Shown here piece by piece: positions 1-10,873 of a stretch of 64,000 bases of DNA. The DNA lies in contig MJGA01000011.1 of the NCBI GenBank assembly GCA_001910725.1, forward strand, positions 248,001-312,000, read 5' to 3'. Source of the stretch: Phanerodontia chrysosporium. Its lineage: Eukaryota; Basidiomycota; Agaricomycetes; Polyporales; Phanerochaetaceae. The notes below the pieces were generated by a model. The model had not been told where the DNA came from. It did no database searches and was given only the letters and a program-made list of their open reading frames with translations. The translations under genes were made by a program, and so were the position numbers. The first letter of the stretch is position 1. Every line of letters starts with the position of its first letter.

Positions 1-1193
1 ACGTGCTGCTATTGAAGCGAGCCTTCGCGAAGCCAACGCGCCAAAACCCAGTGCCCCACTCAGTATCGAGACTCCACGGGTCGAGCACACAGGATTCAAT
101 TACAGTTCGGCATCAGGCTACGCTCAGTCGTACCCACCGCACTCTGCCACGCCGAAGCCGACGGTGCCTGCCCTACCAAACTACGACCTCGAACCGCTCG
201 AAGAGGACGCGATCCTGACCTTCAGCCAGACCGTGGAGCAGTTGCAGCAGCAGGGCGGTAGAGATCTATCGAAGTACCCTGCAGTAACAGAACTGTATGA
301 CAAGGCGAACGCGCTCCGACCGAAGCTAGCTATGAGCCTTACTGATACAGGGCGGAAAGAACGTGAGTTATCGTATGACTTCTTCGTGTATTGTCGCTCA
401 CTAGGGGTCTGTAGAACTCCTGGGCGAGATGCACGAGAAACTTTCAGAGGCGGTCAAGCTGTATGATAAGCTTCTTACCGCGCAGGTCACACATCCACCA
501 TGGAGGGCTGCGAGTACCCAGCCAACTGCATCGCCGTACTCTCCACAGTACCAAGCTCAGACATCATATGGCCAGTGGTCCATTCCCTCGCAACCTACCC
601 CATCATCGCCTCAGATGCAGTCAACACAGCCCTCGTGGCAGCCGAATGGTATGGCTGCTGGACAGTCTACAGCCCTGGCTCCCCCTCAGCAGGTTGCGCC
701 TTCGGAGTACGCTCCATACGGTCAGCAGTCGCAATCGTATGGTGTGACTTCCCCACCGCCGCCCGTGTCAATCCCGCAGTACCAAGGATACACACCTCAG
801 GCAGAGGCCCCTCCCGCGACACCTGCTCCTGGTCCAGTGCAATCACCAATACCCGCTCAACAACAGTATCAAGTCGTTCCTCCGTCGCACTCGTTCACGT
901 CTTCCGCACCCGCTCCCGCTGTGCCCCCTCCTTCGCAATCCCCGTTGGCCCGTCACAACACCGTTTCAAACTACCACCCCTCGCAGCAGGCAAATCCGCA
1001 AGCATACTATCTGTCTCGGGCAAAGACTGTGTCTCATGTGCCGCAGCAGCCACAGCAGTCGCAACAAACTGCGGTCACGCAGCCGCTGCCCAATTTCCCC
1101 AATGCACCTACGGCCCCTCCGCAGGGGTACCAGCCTTACTCTTCACCTGCACCTGTAGAACCGGAAAGAGAGGCATTGCTGATTGATCTCTAG
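1..1193 (+). CDS. vps27: Vps27 (ESCRT-0 subunit), 3' part only
   Basis: Carboxy-terminal part of Vps27, the ESCRT-0 protein that gathers ubiquitinated cargo on endosomes for multivesicular-body sorting. The gene enters from the left edge, with codons starting at base 2. A ubiquitin-interacting motif (AIEASLREAN) lies at bases 8-37. A helical core region follows, with ILTFSQTVEQLQQQ and YPAVTELYDKANALRPKL. An intron at 363-414 (gtgagt...tgtag) joins GRKEQ to LLGEMHEKLSEAVKLYDKLL. The rest is a long P/Q/S-rich tail, and the last residues before the stop, LLIDL, fit a clathrin-box motif. The VHS and FYVE domains would lie upstream, outside the window. The order of motifs and the conserved helical core are typical of fungal Vps27, so identity is secure. 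The next gene, 222 bp downstream on the same strand, is also an endosomal sorting factor. Confidence 0.9.
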
Positions 1194-1415
1194 GATGTAA
1201 AGTAATTGTATGACTGTACTTTCGTACCGTACTGGAACTTGGATGATTAGTTTCGAGATATTGCTTCCCGTTGCTGCTACTTACCGTGGGAACTGGCGGG
1301 GTAAGTCCGGAGTTGTTACCCCGCGGGCGTCTGTGGTGTCCTGCGCAACACGGTCCGCAAGCGCAGTGTAGTCTAAACTTCGACCTTCGTCACCTCCTTC
1401 AGCCCGCCGACAAAG

Positions 1416-4400
1416 ATGGCTGCTCCCGCGACAGGGCCGCCGACAATGGAGGAGGGAAAACTGCTCAGCGAGTCCTTGAGCACCGTCAAGATCCAGGTGC
1501 AGCAGATGCGCCGGTATCTGGTACGCCATCCACTTGCTGTAGACTCTCCGGAGATGGTCGCGTTAACCCCAGCACTTCCAGGAACTTGACCAGCTCATGG
1601 ATGCACTGAAGTCCGCCAGCTTGATGCTCGCAGAACTCCGAACCTCGTCACTGTCACCGAAACAGTACTACGAGCTGTGTACGTACTCTTCCTGGTCGCG
1701 TTATCGACTCACGTTGACTGTGACGCAGACATGGCTGTATTTGATGCCCTCCGTCACTTATCCAACTATTTATATGAGGCGCATACTCAAGGCCGCCACC
1801 ACCTCGCCGACCTCTACGAGCTTGTACAATATGCCGGCAACATTGTCCCGCGATTGTACCTTATGATCACCGTCGGCTCTGTGTACATGTCCATCCCAGA
1901 CGCGCCCGTGAAGGAGATCATGAAGGACATGATGGAGATGTCGCGCGGCGTGCTGCACCCCATACGCGGCCTCTTCCTACGTCATTATCTTAGCGGCCAG
2001 ACGAGGGACCATCTACCGGTCGGGGATGACCCAGGGTACGTCAGTGCACACACCCTCGTGATCGTCGCTAAAGACCCGCAGACCTCAAGGCAACCTGCAA
2101 GACTCTATTTCATTTGTGCTGACGAATTTCATCGAGATGAACAAGCTCTGGGTGCGCTTGCAACATCAGGGCCATTCGCGGGAGCGGGAGAAACGCGAGA
2201 TGGAGCGCAAGGACCTCCGGATTCTAGTCGGCACAAACCTTGTTCGTCTCAGCCAACTCGACGGCGTCGACCTAGAGATGTACCAGAAGACGATTCTCCC
2301 AAGCATTCTGCAGCAGGTCGTGAGCTGTAAAGACGTCATCGCGCAGGAGTACTTGATGGAAGTGGTAATTCAGGTGCGCTGCAACCTCGTCATGAGGGGC
2401 CAGACACTAACTCAATTTCTAGGTGTTTACCGACGAGTTCCACCTTCACACACTTGGCCAGTTCCTCTCTGCCACTGCACAGCTTCATCCGAAGGTCAAC
2501 ATAAAACAGATCGTGATTGCACTCATAGACCGTCTAGCCGCATATGCAGCACGTGAGGCTGAGAATGAAGACCCCGAGGAGACAAAGCGCCAGGAGGAAG
2601 CTGCGGCTAAGAGGCTTGCAGAGAAAGTCAAGGCTCGTCTCAGGCAGAATGTATCCGTCAATGGCACGCACGACATGGACACATCGGCTACTCACGATGC
2701 CTCTGGAGGCTGGGTCTCCACGCCTCAAAGTCCTGTTATCGAGAAGCCAGTCCCGAATGCTGAAGAGCCAGCGACGAACGGTGATACAGAGGATGCTTCT
2801 GCGGAGAAGGTCGACAAGGGCAAGGAGCGGGAGGGTTCCCCCGTCAGGAAGTTCCGGGGTATCCCTGAGAACGTCAAGCTCTTCGAGATTTTCTGGCAGC
2901 AAGTTGTCGAGCTAATCAAGGTAAGTTCTACTATAACAGCCAGAGCGCCATCCGTTGACGACATGGTAGGCTCGACCAGATTTGTCCATCCAAGATATCA
3001 CTGCGCTGCTAGTCTCTATCACAAATCTCTCTGTCAGCTGTTACCCTGACAGACTCGAATACGTCGATCAGGTCCTTGGATTTGCTCACGACAAGATCCA
3101 AGAATTTGCCACGAGGTGTGTTTGTTTGCATGAGCCCCGGCTGTCACCCTCTTACTGTATTGCAGCCCAGACCTGCATTCTCAACAGACTACTGCCAATC
3201 TGGCGTCGCTCCTACTTGCGCCCATCAACTCCTACCAATCTGTACTCACCCTTCTCGCTCTAGAACGTTATGCTCCTCTTCTCGCCCTTCAACCCTTCAG
3301 CACTCGCCGCTCACTCTCCCATGCTCTTATCTCTTCTGTCCTCAAGAACGAAACCATCATTGAAACACCCGAGGACGTCAACGGAATTTTGGAACTTTGC
3401 CACGTACTTATACGCGATCAGCAAGACGGGACAGTGAGCTCGAACTCTATCGCATCACAGGCGTCGGGACGTGAACGGAGAGGCGGTCCCTACCTGCACG
3501 AGAAGGAAGAAATGGCGGAAGAGCAAGGGTGGATAGCACGAATGGTGCACCTATTCCGTGCAGATTCTCTGGATGTGCAGTTTGAGGTATGTATTTTTCA
3601 GACTGATCCTCGTAACCGACCTAACGTTAGTCACCCAGATTCTGCAAACCGCGCGAAGACACTTCGAGACTGGTGGCGAGCGGATGCGATACACATACCC
3701 CGCACTCATCACATCGGCGATCAAGCTAGTCCGGAGATACAAAAACCGTGAGCACCTCGTGAGTATTGTGACCGACGCTCGCCTTCCAACATCTGACTGA
3801 CAGGCGAGCGAATAGGAGGACGATTGGCAGACGAAGGCACAAACAATCCTGAAATTTGTCCGGCAATTGACAAACATTCTCGCCACCAACGTTGAGGCAC
3901 CGTCAATAGCCCTGCGCCTGTTCCTGCTGGCCGCACAGATCTCAGACGAATGCGGCTTCGAGGATCTTACGTACGACCTCTACGTTCAGGCGTTCACAGT
4001 CTACGAAGACAGCATCTCGGAGAGCCGGGCACAGCTGCAAGCGATCACGCTGATCATCGGCACGCTCCAAGGCGCTCGCGTCTTCAGCGAGGATAATTAC
4101 GATACCCTGATCACGAAGGCAGCCCTTCACGGCGCGCGGCTCCTGAAGAAGCCGCACCAGGCGACAGCGGTCAACCTCGCCAGCCACCTGTGGTGGCAGG
4201 AGATCCCACCAGACGACGAGCCACCAGCGAAAGAGCCTACGGAGAAGCCTGCAGCGCCCGCTAAGGACGATGCATCAGAAAGTCCCAAGGCGGTGAGTTG
4301 AGCAGCAACACCGTCTGCGGCACCCTATCTCACTATGTCCTAGTACCCGCACCAGGATAGTAAGCGCGTGCTCGAGTGTCTGCAGAAGGCGCTACGGATT

Positions 4401-4809
4401 GCAAACTCCGCGACGGAGGAGATCGTCACGATCCAACTGTACTGCGATACGCTAGACAAGTACCTCTACTACCTCGACCGTGGTGCGACAGCGGTACGTG
4501 CGGCGATATCGCTTGTGTGCTCCCCACTGACAGCATTTGCAGGTGACGCCAAAGTTCGTAAACAGCCTTGTAGAGCTCATCACGTCGAGCATCGACAACA
4601 TCTCGTCCCCGGACGTGCACCCGACGCAGCGCGCGCCGCCGGGCCTGCTCGAGGGTGTCCAGACCCCGGAAATGATCGCACGGCACTTCCGCAATACCCT
4701 GGTGTACATCCAAACGAAGAAGGCCGCAGCCGCAGCGGAGCCGGGCACATCTAGGTGGGAGGACGTAGAGATCGTTGGGGCGCTGCTCAAGATGGGTATC
4801 ACGCGGTAG
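1416..4809 (+). CDS. vps35: Vps35, retromer core subunit
   Basis: Retromer subunit Vps35, which with Vps26 and Vps29 recycles cargo receptors from endosomes to the Golgi. Eleven exons (1416-1520, 1582-1678, 1729-2035, 2082-2373, 2423-2920, 2970-3115, 3166-3586, 3639-3758, 3816-4292, 4344-4493, 4543-4809) add up to 2880 nt in one frame, giving 959 residues. The amino-terminal block is colinear with animal Vps35: [38 protein letters not shown] (the PRLYLM Vps26-binding site), [39 protein letters not shown]. The alpha-solenoid continues to [19 protein letters not shown] and [21 protein letters not shown] charged insert of roughly 100 residues in exon 5, rich in E, K, S and T, makes it longer than the roughly 800-residue animal protein and looks like a fungal low-complexity insertion. 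All introns are 46-61 bp. The start is the first ATG in frame with the conserved region. Confidence 0.95.
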
Positions 4810-5269
4810 GGCCGCCGCCTCCGCCGCTTGTACTACTTTCTCGGTGTTACAGTAGGATTTTGTATACAATGTTGTCTTTTTGGAGATTTTACGATTGTCT
4901 GCCGTAGTATGAGAAGGCGGTCTCTTCAGACCGTGGAAGATTGGCATCAAGAGCATCAGATGCAGAGTGTCCAGCGTCATGAGCCCACAGGCTAGCTGCT
5001 CAGGCCAATTTGCATCAGCTATACACATACATCATACTTGTTGCTTGCACTTCCCTAAGAGCGATTGCTCACGTCGACATCGACAAGTTTTTTCTAGACT
5101 GCGTGGTGCGCAATACCCATTACTAGCGGATGATGAAGGGCCGTGACATCGGTGGACAGTTGAGGCATATAAACAATTGAGTGCATGTGGGTGCAAATAT
5201 TGCTACAGTCATGCAATAAGTGATACAGAGGTGGACCTGGGAGCACGGTTCTTTTGGGTGGGGTAGCTA
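4810..5269. other. 3'-3' intergenic spacer, no gene seen
   Basis: Convergent spacer between Vps35 and Bcp1. I see no open frame with codon structure and no repeat in it; it should hold the 3' UTRs of both genes. Confidence 0.6.
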
Positions 5270-6397
5270 CTATGATGGTGCAGGAAACGCCTCTGCGATC
5301 GCTTGTACCAATCGCGGGAAGCGTTCCGCAGGTACGAGCATCATCCGCAAGGAGGTGTCGAGGCCGAACGACTCGCTGTCGCGGGGCTGTGCGTTGACAT
5401 AGGGAAATCTACCACGTGCGATGCGAACTATACGCAGAGTCAGCAGGGTCCTTGCCCGACTGCGCACCATACATACCTTGGCAATCTCCTCATCCTCTGG
5501 GTGCATCGGGATCGCACCATCGGGTTTCACGTTCGGTGCAGCCTTCTGCCGTTTGGAGCGCGAGGCACTAGCTTCGAGTTCAGCAGCCTCTTCCGCGGAG
5601 AGACGGTAGATCTGCGAAATGAAGAGAAAGTGCGAAAACTGGAATGGCTCGTTCTGCACACGCGTTAGCTGCACGTGTGCATACAGCGGGATTCGGGCGC
5701 TCACGTCTTGCACTGCCCAAGTCAGTTCCTCCTCCAGCATCCGGTAGGTCGGCGGCATGAGTTGCACAGGCATATTGATGAGACGTTCCGAGAACACGAA
5801 TCCAACATGGTTCGCAGACTGGAGCCCGGCGGGACCAAGCAGCTCTTGTAGGGCGGTATGAAACTTGCTATTTGAGGCGGAGCCGTTTAGGGCGTATTGG
5901 ATGATGGCCTTGATGGATGGCCTGTCCTGTGAGTCAAGGTCAGTTCTCCTGGACGCGCAGACTCAACCAGATATCTCGGGCCCGCAGCTCGTCGCGCCAG
6001 GTTCCGGAGCAATGGGACTTTAAAGGCGGAAATTTCGCGGTGAGATGACATACCTGGTGCCCGTGAAGGTTCAGCACCGTCAAGATCGCGTACGGGTCAC
6101 TCTCCTTCCCGTCGCATTTGATTGTGGTCCCAACTCGCGGTTGCGCCAGCACGAGGTCCACTAGGTCATGCACAGCAAGAGCCTCGGCGTCGCCTTGGAA
6201 GAGCTGGTTCGCGAGTCGCTTTATGGCAAGGTAGTCGACCTCGGGATTCGGATCGAAGAAGTCAAAGTCAACATCGACAAGGCTCTACTGGGTTGGACTC
6301 CGAAATCAGTGAATGTTTATATTTTGACATGGGCAATGCTCACAACGTCGCTGTCGTCGCCGTCGAGCTCTGGGTCCTTCTGCTTCCGTTTGGACAT
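5270..6397 (-). CDS. bcp1: Bcp1/BCCIP family protein, apparent -1 frameshift
   Basis: Homologue of yeast Bcp1 and animal BCCIP, a nuclear chaperone and export factor linked to ribosomal protein uL14 and lipid kinase Mss4. Exons on the minus strand: 6397-6344, 6284-6054, 5926-5477, 5427-5270. Family marks are an acidic start, then VDVDFDFFDPNPEVDYLAIKR, VGTTIKCDGKESDPYAILT, VLNLHGHQ, FVFSERLINMPVQLMPP and an HPEDEEIAK acidic block near the end. The exons add up to 893 nt, one short of a whole number of codons. The last exon begins FASHVVDF in one frame and continues PYVNAQPRDSESFGLD in the next; the switch falls on a GGG (CCC in the gene) at 5402-5404. A donor four bases further (gtat|gtatgg) would give an alternative in-frame join but would lose the conserved FASHVVDF. 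It shares a 217-bp divergent promoter with the RNA polymerase gene. Confidence 0.85.
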
Positions 6398-6614
6398 GGC
6401 GGTCGAGTGCAAAGCGTGAAGCGCCCAATTTTGGCTCAGCAAATGCCGTTATTGAAGTTCCCCGCTCCTTTGATGCGAGCGGGCTCATGCACGCAGCGGC
6501 CGCCTTTTGTACACGGTGGGCATAAGAGCAGAGAGTCTGTGGATGCTTTCCATCTCTTTCTGACCCCCATACCGTTCGTGCTTCCAGTTGTCGGTGGTCT
6601 CTAACGATACTAGT
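6398..6614. promoter_or_regulatory. Divergent promoter, Bcp1 / RdRP
   Basis: 217 bp between two divergent start codons must hold both 5' UTRs and both promoters. No clear TATA box is visible, as is common for such fungal promoters. Confidence 0.5.
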
Positions 6615-9600
6615 ATGCCACTGAGGACGAGCCCTCCTTCGCCTGGTCAGGTCCGGCGGAAAGGCTCGTCGGAGTCTATAGCAGTGAGTTGTGAACTCTT
6701 CTCATCTCTGCGGTTGCTTTAAATCTGTTTTTATCTCGCATTAGAGCATACAGAGCGAGCCTCTTAGTGAGGCAAGTTCCCAAGGGTTGTGGGATGTCGT
6801 TGGGCCGTTGCCATTAGACATCGCTCACCTACCTGAGCAACCTGTCATCATTGACGAGGTAAAGAGAGAGGGTACGCCGATTTACCGACCAAGTATTTGG
6901 TCTCAAGAATCTCAAACAGAGTGCACGACAGCTGTAACGACGCCTGACAGGACCTCTTCTCAAGCATCCCTGAGGCTCAAACGGCAGCGAGATGACGACG
7001 ATGGAGACACGGCGCAGAGCATGGGAGATCAGTGCCAGGGAGGCAAGCGAAAACATTCTGATGCCCCCAACACGGTGCCGCTTGTGGAATGTGCTAACCT
7101 GGAGCCCGTAGTCATTGCGGTGCGCACTTGCTCTTGCACCAATGGCAACTGATTTGAGGCTGACACTGTATACACTCAGAGATTCGGTTCAATAACCCAC
7201 AAAATCTTGGATCGGGCCCGATTTGGGGTACAATGGGAGGCCATGCGCTGTCTGAATGCTGGCTCAAAGCTCCCCGAATACTACGCAGAGCTTCACGATA
7301 TATCTCAGGCCACCGAGGTGGAAGGTATTAAGAAGCTAACAGAGTATCTCAAGCGAAGAAGCAGTGCTTCCCAACATCCCGTTGGCCCTTTCATGGAAGG
7401 AGATGCACAGGTCAGCCTAGGCATTCATATCCTGTGGTTGCAGAGGCAAGCGGCTCATGAATTTATATCACAGGAGTGTTATCGGGAGTCAGACAAGGAG
7501 CACGACCAGCTTCAGGAGCAACGTTCTCCGTCTATCTCGCTGACTCTAAGCTTGGGGCTGACCGTTGGTTCGGCGGTAAAATCCACTATACCATCGTCCT
7601 CAAGCTCGAGAAAGGCAAGGGGGCAGCATTTACACTCGAGCGCCCCACTCTGGGACCCTCATGCCAACTAACACGGAGGTATGGTTCCCATTCGATCGTA
7701 CGCCTCCGGATGCCAAAGGCCACTTTCAATCGCGGTCGCGAACTTCAAGAGCTTTGTCTTCGCCCGTTTGTCATCGGACCCATGTATACCGGGCCTTCAA
7801 CTGCAAGGAGCATACTGTACGCCTCTTGTTGACTGACGAGACGATGGATCGCGTGGAGAAGGCGGACCCTACTCTGTCGGTCAAGAAATGCGGCATTAAC
7901 TTTCTCGAGTTCGTCCGGAACTTCAATGACCTGGCCCTGAATGCGGATCAGGTGAGCATCAGCACACTCTCAATATGTACGATACTGAGGTTTTGCGTAA
8001 TGAGACTATGGCCAAATGGAGTACCCGCTTCAACCTTGGTTTGTCTACATCCGTTCCTGGCATGACAATCGACCCAACGCATCTTCATTTCACCACCGAT
8101 ATTAGTAAGTTGTATCCGCGACCTGTCTACACGCACTGATACTTTGCTACATGCTAGTCTCGAGAGCTCATAAAGGACCAGGGAAGCCTCCTGCAGAGCT
8201 GACGATGACTGACGGTTGCGGTTTCGCCAATTATGCTTTTTTTCATGAACTGCGCAAGCAGCTGGGATGGGATAAAGTTCCCGCCGCAGTTCAAATACGA
8301 CTCCACGGATCAAAGGTAGGCATGCACTATCGTCACGTCTACACGATGCATACAGTCTCACTGTTGGTTGATATATCATTTTAGGGCCTTGTATTACAGC
8401 ACCCCGATCACCGTGACTTCTTTGAGGACAGTAGTGACGGCGGCCGCAAGGGAGAACCTCAAGTCTGGCTTCGGCATTCACAGAGGAAGATCAAATACCC
8501 TGCGGGTGTGCGCGATCCAGCCCTGTTCACCGTGGACGTCCTCCGCGCCGCACATCTTACATACCCCACCACTCTCTCGACAGAGACTCTAATTAACCTC
8601 TCTGAGAATGGAGTTGACAGCACGTTAGTCAAGGACTTAATGAAGACTGGCTTGGAAGAGAAGGTCGACGATCTGACGATATGGCAAGGACAAAAAGGCA
8701 TATGTCGGCTGCACTACGCGCTGAACCGAGAGGGTGGAGTAGTTGCGGCTAGGGTCGCGCGCGAGCACCCTGAGTACGCTCGGGTCTCGGGTTTAGTCTT
8801 TGACGATCCTGAGAAAGACTACGGCGACGACAAGGTGTCCAACGACTCCCTTACAGAATCATCCATCGCGTGGCAGCCGGATCCCGTTAGTGGCAGCCCT
8901 TCATCGCTGGAGGAGACTGTCATGGCATTGCTGGAGTCCGGCTTTACTCCTGACAACTGCCCGGTCTTGCGAGACAAGTTGAAATCGGTCGCTGAAAAAA
9001 GCAACAAGGCTGCTTTTTCGAAGTATCGTGTCCATATCCCCATGTCGTGCTCCGCATGGGCTGTACCAGGTTTGTGCCTTCGACCAGGCTCCCTCGAATT
9101 GTTCGTGATCAGGTCTTGTGCTTCTTCAGATCCTTGCGGAGTCCTCGAGGCAGGTGAAATCTACATTCAGTCGTCAGCACCTCTTCTGGCTGCAGATGGT
9201 ATCACCAAGGTAGAGGTGATTCTCGGAGATGTGCTGGTATGTGACGCTGCCGCCACTGCGCTGATATATGCTAACACTAATCGTGTGATCTGTCCGAAGG
9301 TCACACGCCACCCGTGCAAGGTCCCGACAGATGTGCAGAAGGTACGAGCTCATAGTATGCGGGTTGTGATACAGTGACAACCGCTCATAAGCCGCACTCA
9401 CAGATGAAGGCTGTGGATCGTCACGAGCTGCACGGATACAGAGACATTGTCGTTTTCTCGACAAAAGGACATCGGGTCGGTGATCAACTTTTGGACAGAC
9501 ATCCACTGAGCATGCTTGGTGGTGGTGCGTCCCGCCCTCCGTCTATCGCGTTTGTATGATGAGCTAAGGCGCACATATTCAAGGCGACTACGATGGAGAC

Positions 9601-10719
9601 CGCGTCGAGGTTTTCTGGCATCCAGGCCTGGTCTCCCAGTTCCGACCCGCAGATCCAAAGTTTGCGACGCCTCCGGTAACGGTTGAACAATGCCTTCGCA
9701 AGAACACTGAGTCCGTCCAGACCTTCCGCCAGCGTGTTCCCGAAACCGCTCCATACCACATCCAGGTCCAGGAGATTCAACGCGTCCTGCTTACGCCTCT
9801 CACTGGGGCCTCCCTTGTTGGTCAGTATAGTTCATATTGGGAGGTCGCCGTGTACATGGACGGGTACGATTCTCCGGAAGCTATACGGCTTGCATATCTG
9901 TGAGTGCACTCAGCAGTCTCCTCGGTAGCTGCGATACACATCTAGCCTGTTTTTAGATTCTGTGCCCTTTTAGACGGCACGAAGACCGGTGACACCGTGG
10001 ACGATCGTCAGCGGAAGGAAGACCAACAGAAATACAATTACAGACGCCCACAGTGGAAGATGGAAAAGGTCAACTCGAACCCATTCGCGCCTCAGACGCT
10101 CTACCGCCTCGAACGATCGAAGAGATTGGCCCCGTTTGTTATGGACGGTCTCCAAAAGTTTCTCGACAGTGTCAAGGGTGCACTCAAAAGGAAGATCGAC
10201 GAGCGGCTAGGCGCCCCGTCCCTGATCAAGGTGGACGCCGATTTGACTGGCCCATGGGACGATCTACAGAAGCGGGTGAAGCGAATGCAGGAGCTCGGCC
10301 AAGGCGACCGCCTCTCACAGCTCGCTGAGTTCATTATGGAGTGTGTATCGAGGAAGCGCGAGGAGTGGCGCGCTAGGATCCAGGTTCGAAACTTCACCGG
10401 TCTCCCGATCGAGACGCGGCAGGACGAGCTACGCGCATGCTCGCGCAGCTTCCACTCGCTCGTGGACGAGATCAGGAAGGCCGGCTTCTTCGAGCACAGC
10501 GACGAAGAGCTGCTGCGTTATCTCGCGTCCTACGCTGCACTCCATGACTTCGAAACGGCGAGCAAGCAGTGGTCGCGTTTTCCGTGGGATGTCGCGTTCC
10601 GCACTCTGTGCGAGATCAAAGCGAGAGCCGTTTCGAGCGGTGATACGAGGACGCTTATCCGTATTTTCTACGACAAAATGGCGATTTCGAGGAGGTTCCT
10701 GGAGTTCTCGTTCAAATAG
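6615..10719 (+). CDS. RNA-dependent RNA polymerase of RNA silencing (QDE-1/RdRP family)
   Basis: Eukaryotic cellular RNA-dependent RNA polymerase, which makes double-stranded RNA for siRNA production in quelling-type silencing. The catalytic loop GGGDYDGDRVEVFW, the family DbDGD motif, is built across a splice at about 9527-9584. Other family blocks are PTLGPSCQLTRRYGS, MTDGCGFANY, QIRLHGSKGLVLQHP, the segment around YPAGVRDPALFTVDVLR, and the region after the active site with NPFAPQTLYRLERSKRLAPFV. Introns I can place include 6684-6744, 7120-7179, 7952-8004, 8105-8157, 8316-8384, 9070-9129 and 9237-9299. Two defects remain. At CCC 7779-7781 the frame slips by -1 between RPFVIG and HVYRAFNCKEHTV, which are contiguous in the family. 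Around 7411-7540 the exon ending FMEGDAQ cannot be joined in frame to the block holding FSVYLADSKLG. The rest reads cleanly to the stop. Confidence 0.85.
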
Positions 10720-10873
10720 AAGCTAGCTTTATCTTTTCTTGGGTTGACCTGTCGCATCCGCTTGGTTTTATACGTTGCATATCTGTAGCTCTGCTGCCTG
10801 CCTGCTGTATCTCGCTCGGAAAATCGTGTACTTGTATGCTCTGCTTCATTGTACGTCATCCTTTACCCTGTTG

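Noticed and set aside
7952..7989. 38-bp intron in the RdRP gene
   Set aside because: The acceptor 15 bases further gives a 53-bp intron and the conserved join NADQTMAKWSTRF, so the shorter version was dropped.
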